A DNA stretch of 64,000 nt, taken from Phytophthora hibernalis (lineage: Eukaryota; Oomycota; Peronosporomycetes; Peronosporales; Peronosporaceae). Of the stretch, positions 58,674 to 64,000 are shown piece after piece. The position numbers and the translations under genes were made by a program. The first letter of the stretch is position 1. Each line of letters starts with the position of its first letter. The stretch is taken from positions 372,001 to 436,000 of the forward strand of contig JAAKBF010000033.1 of the NCBI GenBank assembly GCA_012656075.1, written 5' to 3'. The notes under the pieces were generated by a model that worked only from the letters and a program-made list of their open reading frames with translations, searched no databases and was not told the DNA's origin.

Positions 58674-60919
58674 CTAGAAATCAAAGGGATTGAACGATTT
58701 GCTGGGTGCCTGCTGAGGCTGCGCAGGAGAGGCGGGCTGAAGGCTATCGAACGGGTTAGCCGAGGCGGGCGTCGAGATAGTGGCCTGCAATGCATTCGTC
58801 AGAGAAATTATTAATGCACACAGCGATAGCAGCATCGCTGCACAAACCTTTGAGAAGTCGAGCATATCAAATGGATCGTTTGAGCTGCTGTTGGTTGCGC
58901 TGAGAGGGCCAGACAGAGACATCACCGAGGTGGCCGACTTCGAGAAAGAATTGCTTCCTGCAAAGCGACATCGAGTCAAATATGACATACTACGACAGCG
59001 CACAGCTCTGAAAGAAATATTACCACTCCACGGATCTTGCGCGTGCTGTGTCGATGAGGCTGCAGACTGGATCACAGGAAGCTGACTTGAACTTCTTAAG
59101 AAGTCATCTCCTAACCATAGATCAGTTGCCGGTACTTGCTGAGTGGCGGGGGCAGGGGCAGGCGTCGCCGCGAGGACATCTACATGCCAGCAAAAACAGG
59201 TAAGACGACTCGTTCAACCCAGCACCGTAAAATGCAGTTTTACCGTCATCCCACAGATCAATCAAGTCCTTTGCAGGAGCCACAGGGGTTGAAGTGAGCT
59301 TGTTCTTCTCCGCGTCCTGGTTGCTGCTACTAAGAATTTTAGTTGCTCGCTGTTGCACAAAACTTGCAAACGGATCGTCCTCATCCTCTTCTGGCGCTGT
59401 CTTTGTGGCAACCTTGACGTCAGCTTCAGACATTTTCGGTTTGTCAGCAATAGACGGATTTTTGCTCTGAGCTTCTCGATCTAGTGCGCGCCCGAACAAA
59501 ATCCGCGAAGGGATCATCGTCACTAGACGCTTGGTTGTCTTGCGGGGACAGGTCGTCCTTGAGACCAAAAGGATCGACGAGATCAATGTCTTCCGGAAGA
59601 TCTTTCTTGGACTTTCCAGAGGTGTCTTCTCCGACTGTTTGGTTTCCTGCTTGCAACGCGTCATACTTTTTCAACGCGGCATGCAGGTCGTCGTTGATGG
59701 ACAGGTATTTCTCAAGGTCCTAGTGTAGCGAAAACGAATCGTACAATCAGCCACACCTCTTTAATGTAGACAACAAAGCGACATACGCCTTTCACTCACC
59801 TCGTCACCTTCAGCAACGGCAATAGGAATTGCGCCTTCCATCCTGCGCACGATCTCTCTCACTTGCACGGCTAGCTCCTCCATCACGCCGTGGTTACCGA
59901 TAGCAGATTCGTCCTTTTGCGCCTCGAACAGCATGTCTTCAAACATCTCGGACACGTTCGCCGCAACACGGTAGAGTTCCGGGGTAGAAAGCCCACCAAG
60001 TCCGCTGCTGCTGCTAGAATAGGACGAAGTATCGATCGAACCCGAAGCGTGAGCCTGGTTCGACGAGGCCGACCTGGTACTTGCACCGCTCCGACCTCCA
60101 GACGGTGTATCCGTCGGTGGGGTCAGCACCGGCACCTTGGACTCGTCGTACTGGTCCGGGAACTTGATGCCTTTCTTGCGCATGTTGTGGTACGTGTCCA
60201 CAAACAGTGGGAACTCATGCTGCAACAGCCACCGTCAATAACAAAAATTCAACTTGCAAAAATGGCAGTATACACACACCCGAAAGGGCAAGAAGGCTTC
60301 TCCCCACGCCTGCACCATGTCCAGCACGCGACTGGCAATCTCCATGCTCTCCCGTCCGCGCTTATTTGCATGAGTCTGCAATAACAACACCAAAACACCA
60401 TAAGAAGCCTCCTTAAACCTGTCAACCGCTGCGCGCACCCTGTAAACGGCCTCCATCTCGCCCATAAAAGGCTCCGTGGCGATCTCCTGGTGCACGAGGT
60501 CTCCACAGTTCTTGACGATGGACTCAGTCAGCGTCAGCGCCAGGATCACCACGCGCGTGGACGGGTCGCCCAGTCGCAGCTTCAGGTAGCGGATTGACTC
60601 CTTCAGTCTGTTGCCAGTACGACAAACGTCAGTAGCTGATGAGATTAACAGCCAATCACCTGCCGCAGACGCACACGGCGCGGTTGCTGACGCTGCTGAG
60701 TGCGTCCGTGACGCGCAGGATGCGGTCCCAGTCCTCGTCGGCCTCGTAGTCGCTCGTGGCCTGCGTCATCATGTCCGTCATCTGCGAGATGCGCTCCACC
60801 TCCGTGGGCGTGTACAGCACCGCCACCGACTTCTGCTGCACCAGCTGGTTGAGCTGCGACGTGAGCTGGCGCTTGCTCGGCATCTTCTTGCGCCAATTCT
60901 GCAGCATCCTGGCGTCCAT
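58674..60919 (-). CDS. VHS-GAT domain adaptor, TOM1/TOL-like
   Basis: ATG at 60919, last codon before 58674. The VHS domain (about 60840-60250) crosses several short introns and includes Leu-Lys-Leu-Arg-Leu-Gly-Asp-Pro-Ser-Thr and Met-Val-Gln-Ala-Trp-Gly-Glu-Ala-Phe. A GAT helical bundle follows (about 60010-59700). The tail has Asp-Pro-Phe repeats (59600-59360), a clathrin-box-like Leu-Ile-Asp-Leu-Trp-Asp near 59255 and two Asn-Pro-Phe motifs at the very C-terminus (about 58720 and 58685). VHS and GAT bind ubiquitin; Asp-Pro-Phe, Leu-Ile-Asp-Leu-Trp and Asn-Pro-Phe recruit AP-2, clathrin and EH proteins. This fits an ESCRT-0-like role in endosomal sorting. Frames shift near 59490 and 59170. 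Confidence 0.85.
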
Positions 60920-61341
60920 CGTGGTGGCGTCCTGCGGGCGGAAAGTGAAGTGTCGGAGCTGCCGAGGTGTCGGAAGAGAATGGCGCGTTACGATTGGAGG
61001 ATAATCGCGTCGTCTAGCCGCACGGATTTGACCAATCGTAATGAGGTCTGACATGTGAGACAGCTGACTTGGAAATTGTATGGGAAGGTTGTCAAGTGCA
61101 GGGCGAGCTGCTGTCGTGCGCAGCTCGCTCAGCTGCGTTCACGAGGGTTGACAGTGCATCTGGATCAGGATTATAGCTTGCTAGCGTTGGGAGGATCGCG
61201 TTCTCGAACATCCTTTTGTCTCATTCCGATTGGCTGATAATAGGAGGACAGGTCAGAACGCCTTCAATTGGCCAATAATTTGCACTTCAAAGATCTGACA
61301 TCGGCATAATCGGTGTGGCGAAGAAGGTGAAGAAGGTGACG
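60920..61341. promoter_or_regulatory. Divergent promoter between VHS-GAT and HECT genes
   Basis: A 422-bp start-to-start spacer. A motif TTGGCCAATA at 61268-61277 resembles a CCAAT box on the opposite strand. No initiator was assigned. Confidence 0.4.
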
Positions 61342-63983
61342 ATGGAGACGCAGCAGCAGCAGAGCGCGGAGCAATACGAGGAGCAGTTCCGCACGACGTA
61401 CGCGCGTTTTCTGTCGCAAGGCCTGGAGCCCAACGACGCCGTGGCGCGTGCACTGCTGGAGATGCAGCAGCTCTCGACTGGTCCATCGACGGTTGAGAAG
61501 GCGGCGGAGGACGCTCAGGAGGACGTCAAGATGGAGGACGCGCAGCATCATCAGCATCAGGAGGACGTGGAGATGGTGGAGACGCTCAAGGGGGTGCCGA
61601 CGTCCGCCGTAACAAGCAACTTGGCCGCCACGACCATCGCAGAGACGGCTTCTGCGTTGCAACAGGATTCCACGTCGTCTGCTGCTTCTAAGCCCCACAA
61701 TAATTCAGCTACTTCGGATACTGCAGCAAGAGCTGCGATCTCAGTAATCCCAATGGGGACGCAGCTGCAGAGCGCCTTGGAGCTTGCGACAGAGACGGAC
61801 GACTTCCGAGCAGTCAAGAGACTCGTGTACCAGACGTTCTCGGACCCGGACGCTCTGAGTGCGGCGTTCGTGGGGAAACTTCAGCAACTGAGGAGGAAGA
61901 AGCTCGAGCAGAATGGTGGGATATTGACCGAGAGCAGATGCAACGCGTGTTTACGTTGCTGGACGCAGCCATGACAGGCAGTGACCAGGAGGCCATGCAG
62001 AACACGTTCCGAAACGCGCTGGAGATGCTGGTCACACAGCCGTGGAACGTCTGCTCGACGTGGCATGCTCCGCGAGCTCTGCGGTTCTTTTTGGTTCTGT
62101 TGGAGCACCCGTCGATGTTTGACCCCGAATACTTAAATGTCGTGGGCGGACTGTGCAGGCTGTTTTACTACTTGCCAGCAGATGCCAAGGCTCTGATGCG
62201 TGCGCAATGGACGACTTTCTTCTCAGTCGACGAGCTGCATCGACTTGTGGACATTCTTCAACAGGCAATCACAGTGTGTCTGTATGGCTCACGCAAAATG
62301 GATCTTGTGTACGCAGCCTGCGGTGTGCTGGCAGAACTTCATGTAGTGAACCGAGAGCGGGCGAATGGTCTTGAGCCATTCGCTTCCTATGACGAATTCT
62401 ACAACGACGCGGTGAATTCGGAGGTGGATATCGTGCAGGACTACTCGCACTCCATAATCTTCTGGAAGAAGCGACAAGCTGCTACACGTGCTACCGGGCG
62501 GCTCCAGCGGGAGGAAGTCCGCCGTCGCCGACAGCGCAACGGAGAGGAAGACGAGGGCGAGCGCGAGCGTGAGGAACAACAGCGGGAACAGGAAACCACT
62601 GAGCAGGAATCGGAGCAGATGCCGGAGCGCATGCTCTCGGAGATGTCATTTTGTGACTTCCCTTTCGTCTTGGATGCAGCTTCGAAGAGCAAGGTTCTGC
62701 AGATTGACTCAGACCTTGAGCAGCGCGCACGCGTCGTGTTGTCTCGGTCCATCTTGACGATGGAGGGTGCACCTTCACCTTACTTGGTGCTGAAGGTGCG
62801 ACGTAAAAATATTGTCGAGGATGCGATGCAGCAATTAGTCCATTTATCGTCGTCAGCTGAAACTCTGAAGAAGCCGCTCAAGGTCAAGTTCGTTGGTGAG
62901 GAAGGCATCGATGAGGGTGGCGTGCAGAAAGAATTTTTCCAGATCCTAATTCGACAGCTCCTGGATCCGGCCTACGGCATGTTTACGTATGACGAGGAGA
63001 CTCGGACGCTTTGGTTCAATAGCGATTCATTGGAGTCCACGATGGAGTTCGAGTTAATCGGTACACTGCTGGCTCTTGCAATCTACAACGCTGTCATCCT
63101 GGACGTGAGTTTTCCTCACACCGTGTATAAGAAGCTCATGGGCTGCACACTGGGCCTGGAAGATCTTGAGTTGGCGCAACCTGAACTTGGTCGTGGCCTG
63201 CGGCAACTACTGAGCTTTCAGGGTAATGTGGAAGAAGTTTATCAACGCAACTTCGAGTATTCGTACGAAGTGTTCGGCGAGGTGAAGACGGTGGAGCTGA
63301 AGCCTGGAGGCAGTTCCATCCCGGTGACCAACGCCAATTGCGAGGAGTACGTACAATTATACGTTGACTACATGCTGAACAAGTCGGTCGCGCGCCAGTA
63401 CGCCGCTTTTCACTGCGGGTTTCACCAGGTTTGCAATCGTGAGGTGTTGAGCATGTTCCGATGGGAGGAACTGCAACTGCTGATCTGCGGCAGCAGCGAT
63501 CTTGACTTCGAGGCGCTCGAGGAGGCCACGCACTACGAAGACGGCTTCACAGAGGACAGCGATATCATTCGGTGCGAAGAATATGGCGGGTCGATCTCGT
63601 TTGCCTTGAGGTAACTAACTCGTGACTTCATCGGATAGGGATTTCTGGGTTGTCGTGCACGCGCTTCCGCTGGAGGACAAGAAGAAGCTGCTGCGGTTCG
63701 CCACCGGCAGTGATCGCGTTCCCATCCGCGGACTCTCCAACCTGGTGTTTGTCATTTCGCGCAACGGACCTGACTCGGACCGCCTGCCGACCGCGCACAC
63801 TTGGTAAGATACCTAGACGTCCACTAGCCTTGCACTTTGAAAAGAGCCCCAGCTAACCCGATGTGGTTTGTATTTTGCGACCAGCTTCAACCACCTGCTG
63901 CTACCCGACTACAGCGGCCGCGAGAAGCTCAAAGAGCGTCTTCTCCTGGCGATCAACCAGGCCGAGGGCTTCGGACTGCGTTA
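61342..63983 (+). CDS. HECT-type E3 ubiquitin ligase (UBE3A-like architecture)
   Basis: ATG at 61342; a longer frame from a GTG at 61315 lacks an ATG. The N-terminal ~190 residues are Gln/Glu-rich. A one-base gap near 61873 is required to join them to the acidic region before 61938. A helical region and an Arg/Glu-rich linker precede the HECT domain (about 62700-63983): Gly-Ile-Asp-Glu-Gly-Gly-Val, Glu-Phe-Glu-Leu-Ile-Gly, Gly-Leu-Ser-Asn-Leu and Leu-Pro-Thr-Ala-His-Thr-Cys-Phe-Asn. Introns are 63572-63638 and 63804-63884. The second splits the catalytic Cys codon (TG/C at 63802-63803/63885). The C-terminus ends Gly-Phe-Gly-Leu-Arg. It transfers ubiquitin via this Cys; the neighbouring ubiquitin-binding adaptor suggests a related pathway. 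Confidence 0.93.
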
Positions 63984-64000
63984 AGTCAGGCACCTGAGTC

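Overview
The window looks like nuclear DNA of an oomycete, most likely Phytophthora or a close relative. The signs are GC-rich, closely packed genes, spliceosomal introns of about 60-85 nt with GT..AG ends, divergent gene pairs, oomycete-style initiator motifs (GCTCATTYY-like) upstream of some ATGs, and a mix of Ty3/Gypsy, Ty1/Copia, Crypton and Helitron remnants. No prokaryotic features are present. Layout: 1-3245 holds a 33-bp tandem repeat, a decayed Crypton-type tyrosine recombinase and the 3' end of a Gypsy pol gene. 3246-14449 is a head-to-tail array of about twenty 551-553 bp units, each carrying one minus-strand tRNA-Asp(GUC) gene. It ends abruptly inside a 21st tRNA copy. 14450-20730 is a graveyard of Copia and two opposed Gypsy elements. 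21045-51120 is the gene-rich core. 51213-57089 is a decayed autonomous Helitron. 57110-63983 returns to genes. 

The core genes are, in order: a 3'-5' exonuclease fused to YbaK-like and Mut7-C domains; a BK-type K+ channel; a helical LEA-like protein; RFC5 (DNA clamp loader); eRF3 (translation termination); a METTL13/EEF1AKNMT-type eEF1A methyltransferase; a large fibronectin-III protein with EF-hand pairs inserted inside FN3 domains; two acidic unknowns; a tandem-RGS protein; an inverted duplication with two near-identical LEA-like genes; a larger LEA-like paralogue; and, after the Helitron, a VHS-GAT (TOM1-like) adaptor next to a HECT E3 ligase. The last two are a plausible functional pair in ubiquitin-dependent sorting. 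RFC5, eRF3 and METTL13 form a housekeeping block with shared divergent or convergent spacers. 

Important caveat: nearly every conserved gene here carries one or more single-base frameshifts, almost all explained by one missing base in a short homopolymer. These include genes essential elsewhere (RFC5, eRF3). I read this as residual long-read consensus error rather than mass pseudogenisation. Gene models below therefore span such frameshifts, and I list them as CDS rather than pseudogenes except for transposon remnants. The same error type may explain why only two of the twenty tRNA-Asp copies show a perfect T stem.
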